A DNA stretch of 64,000 bases from Pedobacter mendelii (lineage in GTDB: Bacteria > Bacteroidota > Bacteroidia > Sphingobacteriales > Sphingobacteriaceae): NCBI RefSeq assembly GCF_014635725.1, contig NZ_BMDJ01000012.1, forward strand, positions 1-64,000, read 5' to 3'. The notes under the pieces are model-generated. The model was not told the origin of the DNA, did no database searches, and was given only the letters and a program-made list of their open reading frames with translations. Positions within the stretch are counted from its first letter, which is position 1. The number at the start of each line of letters is the position of its first letter. The translations under genes and the position numbers were made by a program. Below, piece by piece: positions 43,672-53,316 of the stretch.

Positions 43672-45231
43672 ATGAAATTTAAACTTTTATTCAGCGCCTT
43701 ATTTTTTATGGGGGCCGTTACTTTTGCACAACAAACCCCAAGAAAAACACCAGTTAAAGAAACAACTACAACATCTCAGGTAACCATTAAAGAAGAACCT
43801 AAACCAGCTGGAAATGAGCGCACAATTAAGGTAGAAAGTTCGGTTATTACCAACCACAATGTTACCATTAATGGTAAAGTCGTTCCCTATAAAGCAACTA
43901 CAGGCACTTTACCCGTTTGGGATGAAGATGGAAAACCAATTGCAGGTCTGTTTTATACGTACTACGAAAGAAGTGATATCCAAAATCGAGATAAAAGACC
44001 GTTAGTAATTTCGTTTAATGGTGGTCCGGGTTCTGCTTCTGTTTGGATGCATATTGCTTACACAGGTCCTGTAATTTTAAATATTGATGATGAAGGTTAC
44101 CCGGTTCAGCCGTATGGATATAAAGAAAATCCATATTCAATTTTAGATGTTGCTGATATCGTTTACATCGATCCGGTTAATACAGGTTATTCTAGACCAG
44201 TTAGTAAAGATATCCCAACAAATAAATTCTTCGGGGTAAAGGCCGATATTAAATATTTAGCCGAATGGATTAATACCTTCGTTACCAGAAATAATCGCTG
44301 GGCATCGCCTAAATTCTTAATCGGTGAAAGTTATGGAACAACACGTGTTTCGGGCCTGGCATTAGAACTGCAGAACAGCCAGTGGATGTATTTAAATGGT
44401 GTTGTTTTAGTTTCTCCAACAGAGCTTGGAATAGAAAGAAGTGGTCCGGTGGATGCTGCTTTGCGGTTACCTTATTTTGCGGCTACAGCTTGGTACCATA
44501 AAACTTTGCCGGCAGATTTACAATCGAAAGATTTAACGGCAATATTACCCGAAGTAGAAAGTTTTACTATAAATGAGGTTATCCCAGCCATTGCTCAGGG
44601 TGGCATGTTAAGCGCCGAAAAGAAAAAAGCAATTGCTACTAAAATGGCTCGCTATTCAGGCATCTCAGAGAAAGTATTTTTAGATTATAACTTAAATGTT
44701 CCAACAGATTTTTTCTGGAAAGAATTATTAAGAGATAAAGGTTTTACAGTTGGTCGCTTAGATTCACGCTATAAAGGAATCGATAAAATGGGTGCAGGCG
44801 AAACACCAGATTATAATGCTGAATTAACTTCATGGTTGCACTCGTTTACCCCGGCAATTAATATGTACATCAGAAATGAACTGAATTATAAAACTGATTT
44901 AAAATACAATATGTTCGGTTCTGTTTACCCTTGGGATAACTCTGGCGATAAAACAGGCGATAATTTAAGGCAGGCAATGGCGCAAAATCCTTATTTGCAT
45001 TTACTAGTTCAATCTGGTTACTATGATGGTGCATGCGACTATTTCAATGCAAAATACAGCATGTGGCAATTAGATGCAGCAGGAAAACTTCAGGACAGGA
45101 TGACCTGGGAAGGCTATAGAAGTGGGCATATGATGTATTTACGTAAGGATGATTTAAAAACGGCAAATAATCACATCAGAGAATTTATTAAAAAAGCATT
45201 GCCTAAAAATGGCGAAGCAGCTAAGTTCTAA
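43672..45231 (+). CDS. S10 serine carboxypeptidase-like peptidase
   Basis: A 519-residue secreted peptidase of the S10 family (alpha/beta hydrolase fold) that removes C-terminal residues from peptides. A signal peptide ends at VTFAQ. Oxyanion motif FNGGPGSAS, nucleophile Ser220 (GESYGTT), Asp452 or Asp456 (YYDGACDYF) and His486 (RSGHMMY) are present. A Thr/Lys/Pro-rich linker (residues ~22-55) follows the signal. It is apparently monocistronic and unrelated to the sugar locus. The substrate is unknown. Confidence 0.92.
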   Translation: MKFKLLFSALFFMGAVTFAQQTPRKTPVKETTTTSQVTIKEEPKPAGNERTIKVESSVITNHNVTINGKVVPYKATTGTLPVWDEDGKPIAGLFYTYYERSDIQNRDKRPLVISFNGGPGSASVWMHIAYTGPVILNIDDEGYPVQPYGYKENPYSILDVADIVYIDPVNTGYSRPVSKDIPTNKFFGVKADIKYLAEWINTFVTRNNRWASPKFLIGESYGTTRVSGLALELQNSQWMYLNGVVLVSPTELGIERSGPVDAALRLPYFAATAWYHKTLPADLQSKDLTAILPEVESFTINEVIPAIAQGGMLSAEKKKAIATKMARYSGISEKVFLDYNLNVPTDFFWKELLRDKGFTVGRLDSRYKGIDKMGAGETPDYNAELTSWLHSFTPAINMYIRNELNYKTDLKYNMFGSVYPWDNSGDKTGDNLRQAMAQNPYLHLLVQSGYYDGACDYFNAKYSMWQLDAAGKLQDRMTWEGYRSGHMMYLRKDDLKTANNHIREFIKKALPKNGEAAKF

Positions 45232-45399
45232 ACTTTATTTTTTGATATTACTGGCATTTAAAATTAAATTAATGCTGAAAATTTTTTGTTGGCCTTTTTA
45301 ATTATTCGGCTTAAAAAGTATTTAGCATTATACTTTTCATGATAAATTGGATAGGATTTTTAACTAAAAACTGTTAACCGCAAACTAAAAATAAATACT

Positions 45400-45407
45400 T
45401 ATTTTTG
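45400..45407 (+). promoter_or_regulatory. accA -7 box candidate
   Basis: TATTTTTG fits TAnnTTTG and lies 11 bp before the accA start. A matching -33 TTG is not obvious, so this is tentative. Confidence 0.4.
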
Positions 45408-45417
45408 TAACCCAATT

Positions 45418-46380
45418 ATGCAGCAAATAAAAACATCATTCGATTTTGAAAAACCTATTGCAGATTTAGTTCAGCAGATAGAAAAGGTTAAACAAGTTGC
45501 CGAAAAAACTAAGGTAGATATGTCTGCCACGCTAGATGAACTAGATGGTAAATTAAATGAAACCACAAATAACTTATATAAAAACTTAACGGGCTGGAAT
45601 AAGGTTCAAATGAGCCGTCATCCAGACAGACCGCAAACACTTGATTATATAAGTATGATTTGCGATGATTTTATTGAGTTACATGGTGATAGAACGGTTA
45701 ACGATGATAAAGCGATTATTGGTGGTTTCGCAACCATTAATGGCCAAACGGTAATGGTTATCGGTCATCAAAAAGGAAAAAATACGAAAGAGCGTCAATT
45801 TCGCAATTTTGGTATGGCAAACCCTGAAGGTTACCGTAAGGCTTTACGATTGATGCGTTTGGCCGAAAAATTTAATAAACCTGTAGTTTCATTTATTGAT
45901 ACAATGGGTGCTTACCCAGGTTTGGAAGCAGAAGAGCGTGGTCAAGGAGAGGCAATTGCCAGAAATTTACTGGAAATGTCAATTCTTCGGGTGCCAATTA
46001 TATGCATTGTAGTAGGTGAGGGTGCTTCAGGTGGCGCTTTAGGTATTGGTATTGGCGATAAAGTTTATATGTTAGAACATACATGGTATTCAGTTATCTC
46101 TCCCGAATCTTGTTCATCAATTTTATGGAGAAGCTGGGACTTTAAAGAGAAGGCCGCAGAATGCTTAAAATTAACTTCTGATGATATGTTTGGGAATAAA
46201 TTAATTGATGGAATTATACCAGAACCATTAGGTGGTGCTCATCAAAATCCTGAACTAATGGGTCAGACATTAAAAGATTATATTATCAAAGATTTAGCAT
46301 CATTAGGTAAATTGAAAACAGATAAGATGATTGAACAGCGAATTGAAAAATTCTGTGCAATGGGTGTTGTTAACGAATAA
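45418..46380 (+). CDS. accA: acetyl-CoA carboxylase carboxyltransferase subunit alpha
   Basis: A 320-residue cytoplasmic subunit which, with AccD, transfers the carboxyl group from carboxybiotin to acetyl-CoA and makes malonyl-CoA for fatty-acid synthesis. Family motifs are DRPQTLDYISMICDDFIELH near 63-82, KGKNTKERQFRNFGM with NPEGYRKALRLM, FIDTMGAYPGLEAEERGQGE, and GEGASGGALGIGIGD. Length is standard. It is a single gene, with a T-rich hairpin terminator right after it. Confidence 0.98.
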   Translation: MQQIKTSFDFEKPIADLVQQIEKVKQVAEKTKVDMSATLDELDGKLNETTNNLYKNLTGWNKVQMSRHPDRPQTLDYISMICDDFIELHGDRTVNDDKAIIGGFATINGQTVMVIGHQKGKNTKERQFRNFGMANPEGYRKALRLMRLAEKFNKPVVSFIDTMGAYPGLEAEERGQGEAIARNLLEMSILRVPIICIVVGEGASGGALGIGIGDKVYMLEHTWYSVISPESCSSILWRSWDFKEKAAECLKLTSDDMFGNKLIDGIIPEPLGGAHQNPELMGQTLKDYIIKDLASLGKLKTDKMIEQRIEKFCAMGVVNE

Positions 46381-46400
46381 TTATATATCTAAAATATTTG

Positions 46401-46435
46401 AAATCCTGTTTGTTAACTCAAACGGGATTTTTTTT
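46401..46435 (+). terminator. accA terminator
   Basis: Arms aaatcctgttt (46401-46411) and aaacgggattt (46420-46430), with one G-T pair, are followed by a run of T. The hairpin lies 20 bp past the stop. Confidence 0.8.
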
Positions 46436-46609
46436 GCCTCGACTTTCGAAACTTTAGATGAGGGCGCAGAAGGCTTACTAAGTTTAGATATGATTGTGTG
46501 CTGGCCACAACTTCGCCATTCTATCGAGGACATCCTGCTTAGGGTGTAAAATAAACTTGCGAAGTCTTCCTTCGCTCTGGCCTTTTAGACTTTGAAAGTT
46601 TTTGGGCAG

Positions 46610-46645
46610 AAAAAAGCAGCTACAAATTAATGCAACTGCTTTTTT
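46610..46645. terminator. terminator downstream of DUF2723 gene 1
   Basis: Arms aaaaaagcag (46610-46619) and ctgctttttt (46636-46645) form a hairpin with A and T runs on both sides. It is suited to ending the minus-strand gene that stops at 46662, and perhaps plus-strand read-through. Nothing else is seen in 46436-46609. Confidence 0.7.
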
Positions 46646-46661
46646 AAGAAATTTGTTTTAT

Positions 46662-49600
46662 TTATGGCGTTGGTTGCTGCCCAAAGTAACCTGAAAATCT
46701 TGATTCCAATCCTGAGAATTGTTTTTCAAGTTGAGCGCTAACTTTTGTTTGTCCCATAGACTTAGCTGTTTTTATCATTCTGTCTAAATAGTATAAGCCT
46801 GTTTGTACGTTTTGAGTACCAGTTAAACTCCCCTTCGATGCAGAAATATCACCGAGGTAAGTAAGCTCTTTCTGTATGTAATCTCCAGATTTTGTTAAGA
46901 TATCATTAGCTCTGGCGGTTTCTCCAAGTTTGTATAAGTTTTCTGCCATGTAATATTTAACAACTACGGTACGAATACCGAAGAATCTATCCGGCATAAC
47001 TTCAAAATATTTATCGGCAACTTTTTTAGCTTCCTCAATTTTACCTTCCTTAATTAAACTGCCTGTAAGACTGCTTAATATATTGGTAAATATAAAAGTA
47101 TCATCGGAGGATTGCGGATCTAAGTATTTTGCCGTTTTGATGTTGCCCCATTTAAATTTATCCATTATGTTTTTATACAAAACAGGTGTATTTAAAAGCT
47201 CTTCCCTTTCTTCAGAAGCAGTTGTATCCGCTTTCAGAGGTAATAAACGTAATGCTAATCCTTCATTGTATAAATACTTATCTAAACCATTATATTGCTC
47301 TGAGGGAACTGTAGAAGCAAAATAAATAGGACGCTTCCAGTTGTTATGCGCTAGAATATCCAACATGGCTAACGTTCCTTTAGTTACATAGCCTTTGTTA
47401 AACTTCCATTCCATTTCAGGTGTTATCTTAGCTGCATCAGCGGCAGCAACAGTTCCTGTGCTAATAACCTCCTGAGGATTAATGGTTAACTTAAAGTTTT
47501 TAGTTGGTAAGAAATTTGATTTTGTACCATCTTGCATGGCTACTTTATCATCTGCATTATCAGATAGTAATAAATCAACAACATTCTTAAGCTCAACGTT
47601 GCCTGCAATTTTGTAATCATCATAAGGCATTACATCACGTTCGCCCTGTACAAACTGCGACTCTTTCATCGAAATTGGTAATGGTTCTGAATCATTTTGT
47701 TTCTGCTTCATTCCGTTGATATACCAATCCGTATCAAATAAACTTAAGTTTACAATACGAACATCCGGACGAACTTTTTCTACTTCCTGAATGTACCAAA
47801 GTGGATAAGTATCGTTATCTCCATACGTAAATAAGATAGCATTAGGTGCGCAAGACTGGAGGTAATCCAGTGCAATATCATGAGCAACTAATTTCGTTGA
47901 ACGATCGTGATCATCCCATCCCTGTTGAGCCATAATAACCGGCGCTGCAAATAAACCAATCACTGTTGCCGCAACCGCACCTGTAACTGGTGTGAGTTTT
48001 TTAAATAGCCATTCCTTTATGGCTAAAACCCCGAGTCCTATCCAAATGGAGAATGCGTAAAAGGAACCCACATAGGCGTAATCGCGCTCGCGTGGCTCAA
48101 GTGGTTTCTGATTTAGGTATAAAACAATTGCGATACCAGTAAAAAAGAATAATAGGCCAACAACACCAGCATCTTTCTGGTTACGGCCAAAGTGCCATAT
48201 TGCACCCAATAAACCAATAATTAATGGTAAGAAGAAAAATCTGTTGTATGCTTTATTGTCAACAGTTGATGGTGGCAAATGACTTTGATCACCATGCCAG
48301 ATGGCATCAATAGGTTTAATACCACTAAGTGATGTACCTTCAAATCCGCTGCCTTGTCCCTGCTCATCATTTTGGCGACCCACAAAATTCCATCCGAAAT
48401 AACGCATGTACATATAACCAATTTGATAACTGAATAAGAAGCCGACGTTATCTACCGTGTTGGGTTTTTTACTGTCATCAAGATGCATCCATTCTTTATA
48501 AAAATCGGCATGTTTCTGATCATCACTGTACATACGTGGTAAAAATGTGTTATCAGCATATTCGTAATCATTTTTTTTACCTGCAATTTCATACTTCTTA
48601 TCACCTTTTCTCCAGATTGTTTTTCCTTCAGTAACACCTGTTCTTTCTGAGTTATAATTCGGGCCGAATAATAATGGTCTGTCGCCATATTGCTCACGGT
48701 TAAGGTAGCTTAAAAATGAAAAAGCATCTTTAGGTGCGCTGTTATTTAGGTTCGGATCTGCCTTCGCCCTGATAATTATCATAGCAAATGATGCATAACC
48801 AAAAATGATTAATACAGTAGATATTAAACCTAAGTTTAATAATTTCTTTTGGTGTTTTATTGAATAACGGATTGCCCAAACAAAGGCACCTATAATTAAA
48901 ATTGCGAAGAATAAAACGCCCGTTCCGAAGCCTAAACCTAAAGTATTAACAAAGAATAAATCGAAGTATGCGCCGAATGAAACTAAATACTGGATAATCC
49001 CGTACTGGATAACCCCAAGTATTAGTATACCAACTAAAAGTGTTTTAAATATACCTGAAGTTGTTGCCTTTCCTGTTTTTCTGAAATAGTATATAAATGC
49101 AATTGCAGGAATGGTTAATAAGTTTAAAAGGTGAATACCGATAGATAAGCCCATTATATAGGCAATGAACAATAACCATCTATCGGCTCTTGGTTCATCA
49201 GCTTGTGCTTCCCATTTTAAAATTCCCCAAAAAACAATTGCGGTAAATAATGATGATTGTGCATAAACCTCAGATTCTACAGCTGAAAACCAGAAGCTAT
49301 CCGAAAATGCATAAGCCAGTGCACCAACAGCTCCAGCACCCATTATGCTTATTAATTGGCCGTTAGTTAACGTTTCGCCAGCTTTTACTAGTGTTTTTTT
49401 AGCTAAAGCTGTGATTGTCCAGAATAAAAATAGAATCGTCGCTGCGCTTGATAATGCAGAACCGATGTTCATCCAATAGGCAACTTTGGTTACATCTCCA
49501 AATGCAAATACAGAAAAAAATCTTTGCAGCATTAAAAATAAAGGTGCACCTGGTTGGTGAACGACTTGCATTTTAAGTGCCGAAGCGATAAATTCACCAC

Positions 49601-49703
49601 AATCCCAAAAACTAACCGAAGGTTCTAAGGTTAAAACGTAAGTTATTGTGGCAATTAAAAAGCAGATCCAGCCTGTTATATTATTAACTTTTGAATAATT
49701 CAT
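46662..49703 (-). CDS. DUF2723 membrane protein, copy 1
   Basis: A 1013-residue inner-membrane protein of the DUF2723 family. About 12 membrane helices occupy residues 1-580, starting WICFLIATITYVLTLEPSVS and WDCGEFIASA, which is the acidic first-loop motif of GT-C-type glycosyltransferases. The last ~400 residues are soluble, and the final ~180 look TPR-like. DUF2723 proteins are thought to be lipid-linked-sugar transferases, possibly for protein O-glycosylation in Bacteroidota; I hold that as likely, not proven. It is a paralogue of 49934-52960, with which it shares most motifs (e.g. ERDYAYVGSFYAFSIWIGLG). Confidence 0.88.
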   Translation of the reverse strand: MNYSKVNNITGWICFLIATITYVLTLEPSVSFWDCGEFIASALKMQVVHQPGAPLFLMLQRFFSVFAFGDVTKVAYWMNIGSALSSAATILFLFWTITALAKKTLVKAGETLTNGQLISIMGAGAVGALAYAFSDSFWFSAVESEVYAQSSLFTAIVFWGILKWEAQADEPRADRWLLFIAYIMGLSIGIHLLNLLTIPAIAFIYYFRKTGKATTSGIFKTLLVGILILGVIQYGIIQYLVSFGAYFDLFFVNTLGLGFGTGVLFFAILIIGAFVWAIRYSIKHQKKLLNLGLISTVLIIFGYASFAMIIIRAKADPNLNNSAPKDAFSFLSYLNREQYGDRPLLFGPNYNSERTGVTEGKTIWRKGDKKYEIAGKKNDYEYADNTFLPRMYSDDQKHADFYKEWMHLDDSKKPNTVDNVGFLFSYQIGYMYMRYFGWNFVGRQNDEQGQGSGFEGTSLSGIKPIDAIWHGDQSHLPPSTVDNKAYNRFFFLPLIIGLLGAIWHFGRNQKDAGVVGLLFFFTGIAIVLYLNQKPLEPRERDYAYVGSFYAFSIWIGLGVLAIKEWLFKKLTPVTGAVAATVIGLFAAPVIMAQQGWDDHDRSTKLVAHDIALDYLQSCAPNAILFTYGDNDTYPLWYIQEVEKVRPDVRIVNLSLFDTDWYINGMKQKQNDSEPLPISMKESQFVQGERDVMPYDDYKIAGNVELKNVVDLLLSDNADDKVAMQDGTKSNFLPTKNFKLTINPQEVISTGTVAAADAAKITPEMEWKFNKGYVTKGTLAMLDILAHNNWKRPIYFASTVPSEQYNGLDKYLYNEGLALRLLPLKADTTASEEREELLNTPVLYKNIMDKFKWGNIKTAKYLDPQSSDDTFIFTNILSSLTGSLIKEGKIEEAKKVADKYFEVMPDRFFGIRTVVVKYYMAENLYKLGETARANDILTKSGDYIQKELTYLGDISASKGSLTGTQNVQTGLYYLDRMIKTAKSMGQTKVSAQLEKQFSGLESRFSGYFGQQPTP

Positions 49704-49870
49704 TGGTTTTTGATAATGATAATTAAATGTTATTGCGCTTAAAAATGCTGCCGAAATTAATTAATATAGTCGATAAATCAGGAAAATATCCCATTGTTTT
49801 TACAATTTTAACGGTTTAAGGTATTCTAGTGGTATTTAAAAAATGCCAGATTAAATTGTTAATATGCTTT

Positions 49871-49912
49871 AAAACCCGTAAAGTGATGCGATAAGTGCAC
49901 TTTACGGGTTTT
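49871..49912 (-). terminator. terminator of DUF2723 gene 2
   Basis: A perfect 15-bp stem (aaaacccgtaaagtg / cactttacgggtttt) with a 12-nt loop, 22 bp past the stop of the minus-strand gene. It separates the two DUF2723 transcripts. Confidence 0.85.
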
Positions 49913-49933
49913 GATTAGGAATGCATTATAAAC

Positions 49934-52900
49934 TTAACTCCCAAAAAAGGGTGTGAATCTGTTTACGAACTGATTGTATTGTTTTTCAAGCTTATTGCTT
50001 AAATCATACTGTTTATGTGCTTGTGTTAGTTTAACCATTTGGCCAAGATATGTCATGTAAACCTGAACTTCTCTTTCTGATGAAAGGCTGTTTTTGCTTT
50101 CAGAAACATCTGCTAAGTGTGTTAACTCTTTATTCATGTAATCAGCTGATTTATTTATAAAAGCATTTGCCCTGTTTAGATCATTTAAACGATAAAGATT
50201 TTCAGTAAAGTAAAATGAACTCATGACTTGGCGCATACTATAAAATTTAAGCGGCATAACCTGGTAGTATTTGTTAACCACAGCCTTACTTTCTGTAATT
50301 TTTCCCTCACTAATCAATCCGCCTATTAAACCATTAAACATATTCGAGAACATAGTTATATCATCAGCCGATTGCCTATCTAAATGATTTGCATATTTAA
50401 TGTTACCCCATTTAAACGTATTCATCATATTATTATAAAAAGGTTTAACATTAACTCTTTCATACATTTCAGTTTTAGCGGTATCGGGTTTTAAAGGAAG
50501 TAGCCTTAATGTTAAGCCTTCAGTATATAAATATTTATCTAAACCCACATATTGCTCATCAGGCATCGCACCTGAAAAATATATTGGTCTCTTCCAATTG
50601 TTATGGGTTAAAATATCAAGCAAAGCCAAAGTGCCTTTACTAACATAATCTGAATTATAAGTCCATTCCATGCTATTCGCAATTTTTCCGGCATCTTCAA
50701 TAGGAACTGTTCCTGTATCAATTACTTCCTTGGAGTTAATGCTTAGTTTAAAATTTTTTGTTGGCAGGATATTAGATTTTGAACCATCTTGTAGTGTAAT
50801 TTTATCTTCATCATTATCAGATAGCAATACCTCCATAATTTGTTTTAGCTCAATGCTTTGGGCAATTTTAAAATCTTGGTAATACATTACATCTCTTGTG
50901 CCTTCGGCATATTGGGCTGGTTTCATGGAAATTGGAAGCGGAGGTGATTGATTTTGTTTCCTTCTCATACCATCGATATACCAATCGGCCGTAAATAAAC
51001 TTAAATTTACAACCCTTACATCGGGACGAATATTTTCCACTTCCTGAGCATACCAAACCGGAAAAGTATCATTATCGCCGTAGGTAAATAGAATTGCATT
51101 GGGCGCACAAGATTTTAGGTAGTTAACAGAAATATCTCTCGCTAAATGACTTTCTGAGCGGTTATGATCATCCCATCCCTGGCTAGCCATTAATATTGGA
51201 GCTGCAAATAAGGCAATTGAGGATGCGAAAATTGCTGACTTAGCCGGCGTAAATTTTTTAAATACCCATTCTTTCAAACCAATTACACTTAATCCTATCC
51301 AGATGGCAAAAGCATAAAAGGAACCAACGTATGCATAATCTCTTTCACGCGGCTCTATCGGTACTGAATTTAAGTAGAGTACAATCGCAACGCCTGTAAA
51401 AAAGAAAAGTAAAGCGATAACTGCGGCTTGGTTTTTACTTCTTTTGAAATGCCAAACCGCACCAATTAAACCCAAAATTAGAGGTAAGAAGAAAAAGCGA
51501 TTATAAGCTTTATTATCTACTATCGAAGGAGGTAGGTTTTTCTGATCGCCGAGGCGGATAGCATCTATTGGCTTTATGCCGCTTAACCAGCCGCCGCCGT
51601 TTTCGCCTAATTGTCCATCCTGATTATTTTGCCTACCCACAAAATTCCACATAAAATACCTCATGTACATATGCCCTGCCTGGTAGGAAAACATGTATTT
51701 TATATTATCGAGCAAAGTTGGCTTGTGGCTGTCATCAAAACCCATCCAATCTTTATAAAACTTAATATGCTCGGGTTTATCGCTGTACATTCTCGGTAAA
51801 AGCGTTTTCTTGTCGTATATATAATCCGATTTAGTACCAGCTGATTCATATTTTACATCGCCCTTTCTGTAAAGATTTCCTGTTTGCTTGATATCTATTT
51901 TATCAGCATTATAGTTTTGCCCATAAAGCAATGGCCTTTCACCATATTGCGCCCTGTTAACATAATTTAAAAACGTAAAGGCATTTTCGGGGTTTGTATT
52001 ATTTAAATTGGGTTTTGCCTTTGCTCTGATGATCAGCATCGAAAAAGAACCGTAGCCGAACATAATTAGCATGGTAGAAACTAAAGCAAGATTTAAGGTT
52101 TGCTTCTTCTGAAGGATAGAATATCTTATTGCCCAGGTTAAGCCACTAATTAGTGTAACAGTAAAGAATAAAACACCGGTTCCAAAGCCAAAACCTAAAG
52201 TATTTACAAAGAAATAATCGAACCATGCTGCGGTTGATACCATATATTGAATAATGCAAAATTGAACAAATGCTAAAATCAGTATAGAAATAAAAAAAGT
52301 TTTTATAATCCCTTTATTGGTTGGTTCTGGCGTTTTGCGGAAGTAATAGACAAAAACAACGGCAGGAATAACCAAGAGGTTTAGTAAATGTACCCCGATT
52401 GATAAGCCAATAATATATGCTACAAAAGCAAGCCATCGGTCAGCCCTTGGCTCATCAGCCTGGGCTTCCCATTTTAAAATGCCCCACAAGGCAATTGCTG
52501 TGCATAAAGATGACATGGCGTAAACCTCGGCCTCTACCGCCGAAAACCAAAAACTATCAGAAAATGCATATGCTAAAGCACCAACAAGGCCTGCGCCGAT
52601 TATGGTAATGTTTTTCGCATAAGTAATTTCTTCATTCTTCTTTATAATTGCTCTTTTTGCCAGTGCTGTGATGGTCCAAAATAAAAACAAAATTGTAGCT
52701 GCACTTGCCAGGGCAGAAGCAATATTCATGAAATATGCAACTTTGGTTTTATCGCCGAATGCAAAAGAAGAAAATACCCGTTGAATCATTGAAACCAATG
52801 GTGCTCCGGGTTGATGAACAACTTCCAAACGGAAAGCAGAAGCTATAAATTCACCGCAATCCCAAAAACTTGCAGATTGATCTAATGTTAAAATATAGGT

Positions 52901-52960
52901 TACGGCTGCAATTAAAAAACACAGCCAACCGGTTAAGTTGTTGATTTTTGAATAGGTCAT
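49934..52960 (-). CDS. DUF2723 membrane protein, copy 2
   Basis: A 1008-residue paralogue of the next gene. The frame is open to 53047, but the ATG at 52960 aligns with the start of copy 1 (MTYSKINNLTGWLCFLIA against MNYSKVNNITGWICFLIA), so I use it. The membrane part, the WDCGEFIASAFRLEVVHQPG loop and the soluble C-terminus all match. The copies differ throughout, so the duplication is old. Upstream, TAGCTTTA (minus strand of 53020-53027) with a TTG 17 bp further is a possible promoter. Role as in copy 1: probable sugar transfer in the membrane. Confidence 0.88.
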   Translation of the reverse strand: MTYSKINNLTGWLCFLIAAVTYILTLDQSASFWDCGEFIASAFRLEVVHQPGAPLVSMIQRVFSSFAFGDKTKVAYFMNIASALASAATILFLFWTITALAKRAIIKKNEEITYAKNITIIGAGLVGALAYAFSDSFWFSAVEAEVYAMSSLCTAIALWGILKWEAQADEPRADRWLAFVAYIIGLSIGVHLLNLLVIPAVVFVYYFRKTPEPTNKGIIKTFFISILILAFVQFCIIQYMVSTAAWFDYFFVNTLGFGFGTGVLFFTVTLISGLTWAIRYSILQKKQTLNLALVSTMLIMFGYGSFSMLIIRAKAKPNLNNTNPENAFTFLNYVNRAQYGERPLLYGQNYNADKIDIKQTGNLYRKGDVKYESAGTKSDYIYDKKTLLPRMYSDKPEHIKFYKDWMGFDDSHKPTLLDNIKYMFSYQAGHMYMRYFMWNFVGRQNNQDGQLGENGGGWLSGIKPIDAIRLGDQKNLPPSIVDNKAYNRFFFLPLILGLIGAVWHFKRSKNQAAVIALLFFFTGVAIVLYLNSVPIEPRERDYAYVGSFYAFAIWIGLSVIGLKEWVFKKFTPAKSAIFASSIALFAAPILMASQGWDDHNRSESHLARDISVNYLKSCAPNAILFTYGDNDTFPVWYAQEVENIRPDVRVVNLSLFTADWYIDGMRRKQNQSPPLPISMKPAQYAEGTRDVMYYQDFKIAQSIELKQIMEVLLSDNDEDKITLQDGSKSNILPTKNFKLSINSKEVIDTGTVPIEDAGKIANSMEWTYNSDYVSKGTLALLDILTHNNWKRPIYFSGAMPDEQYVGLDKYLYTEGLTLRLLPLKPDTAKTEMYERVNVKPFYNNMMNTFKWGNIKYANHLDRQSADDITMFSNMFNGLIGGLISEGKITESKAVVNKYYQVMPLKFYSMRQVMSSFYFTENLYRLNDLNRANAFINKSADYMNKELTHLADVSESKNSLSSEREVQVYMTYLGQMVKLTQAHKQYDLSNKLEKQYNQFVNRFTPFFGS

Positions 52961-53102
52961 AGTTAGTTTAGTAATTGATATTAAAAGGGTTATAGGTTTT
53001 AACCTATAAAGTCGTATTTTAAAGCTAAACGTTGCATGTATACGCAAACTTTTTTCGATCTTTTTAAAGAGAAAGAAATTTTAATTTTTTTTAAAATCGC
53101 TC

Positions 53103-53133
53103 TTGCATATTTAAAATATGCTGCCTACATTTG
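53103..53133 (+). promoter_or_regulatory. Bacteroidota-type promoter of tRNA-Gln
   Basis: TTG at 53103-53105, then 20 bp, then TACATTTG at 53126-53133: an exact match to the TTG / TAnnTTTG form. It lies 37 bp before the tRNA. Confidence 0.8.
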
Positions 53134-53169
53134 CATTCCCTTTCGGGGATATATCCTCGATAAGTAGTT

Positions 53170-53240
53170 TGTCCGATAGTATAAGGGTAGTACGACAGTT
53201 TTTGGTACTGTTTGTCTTGGTTCGAATCCAGGTCGGACAA
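53170..53240 (+). tRNA. tRNA-Gln (anticodon TTG)
   Basis: A 71-nt cloverleaf. The acceptor stem TGTCCGA (53170-53176) pairs with TCGGACA (53233-53239) and the discriminator is A53240. The anticodon stem ACAGT/ACTGT (53195-53199, 53207-53211) encloses the loop TTTTGGT, with anticodon TTG at 53202-53204. The T arm contains GGTTCGAATCC. CCA is not fully encoded. Confidence 0.95.
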
Positions 53241-53251
53241 CAAAATTTAGC

Positions 53252-53294
53252 ATCGGATTGTGTATTTTAAAAATGCATGATCCGATTTTTTTTT
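53252..53294 (+). terminator. terminator after tRNA-Gln
   Basis: atcggat (53252-53258) pairs with atccgat (53280-53286). An inner, less perfect stem (tgtatttt / aaaaatgca) extends it, and a run of nine T follows. It separates the tRNA from prs. Confidence 0.7.
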
Positions 53295-53316
53295 AAATGT
53301 AAACTACACACGGATC

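Noticed and set aside
46331..46549. 72-codon plus-strand frame overlapping the end of accA
   Set aside because: Reads through the accA terminator and has no protein-like features.
48221..48421. Minus-strand frame in another phase of DUF2723 gene 1
   Set aside because: Out-of-phase shadow of a long, clearly coding membrane-protein gene.
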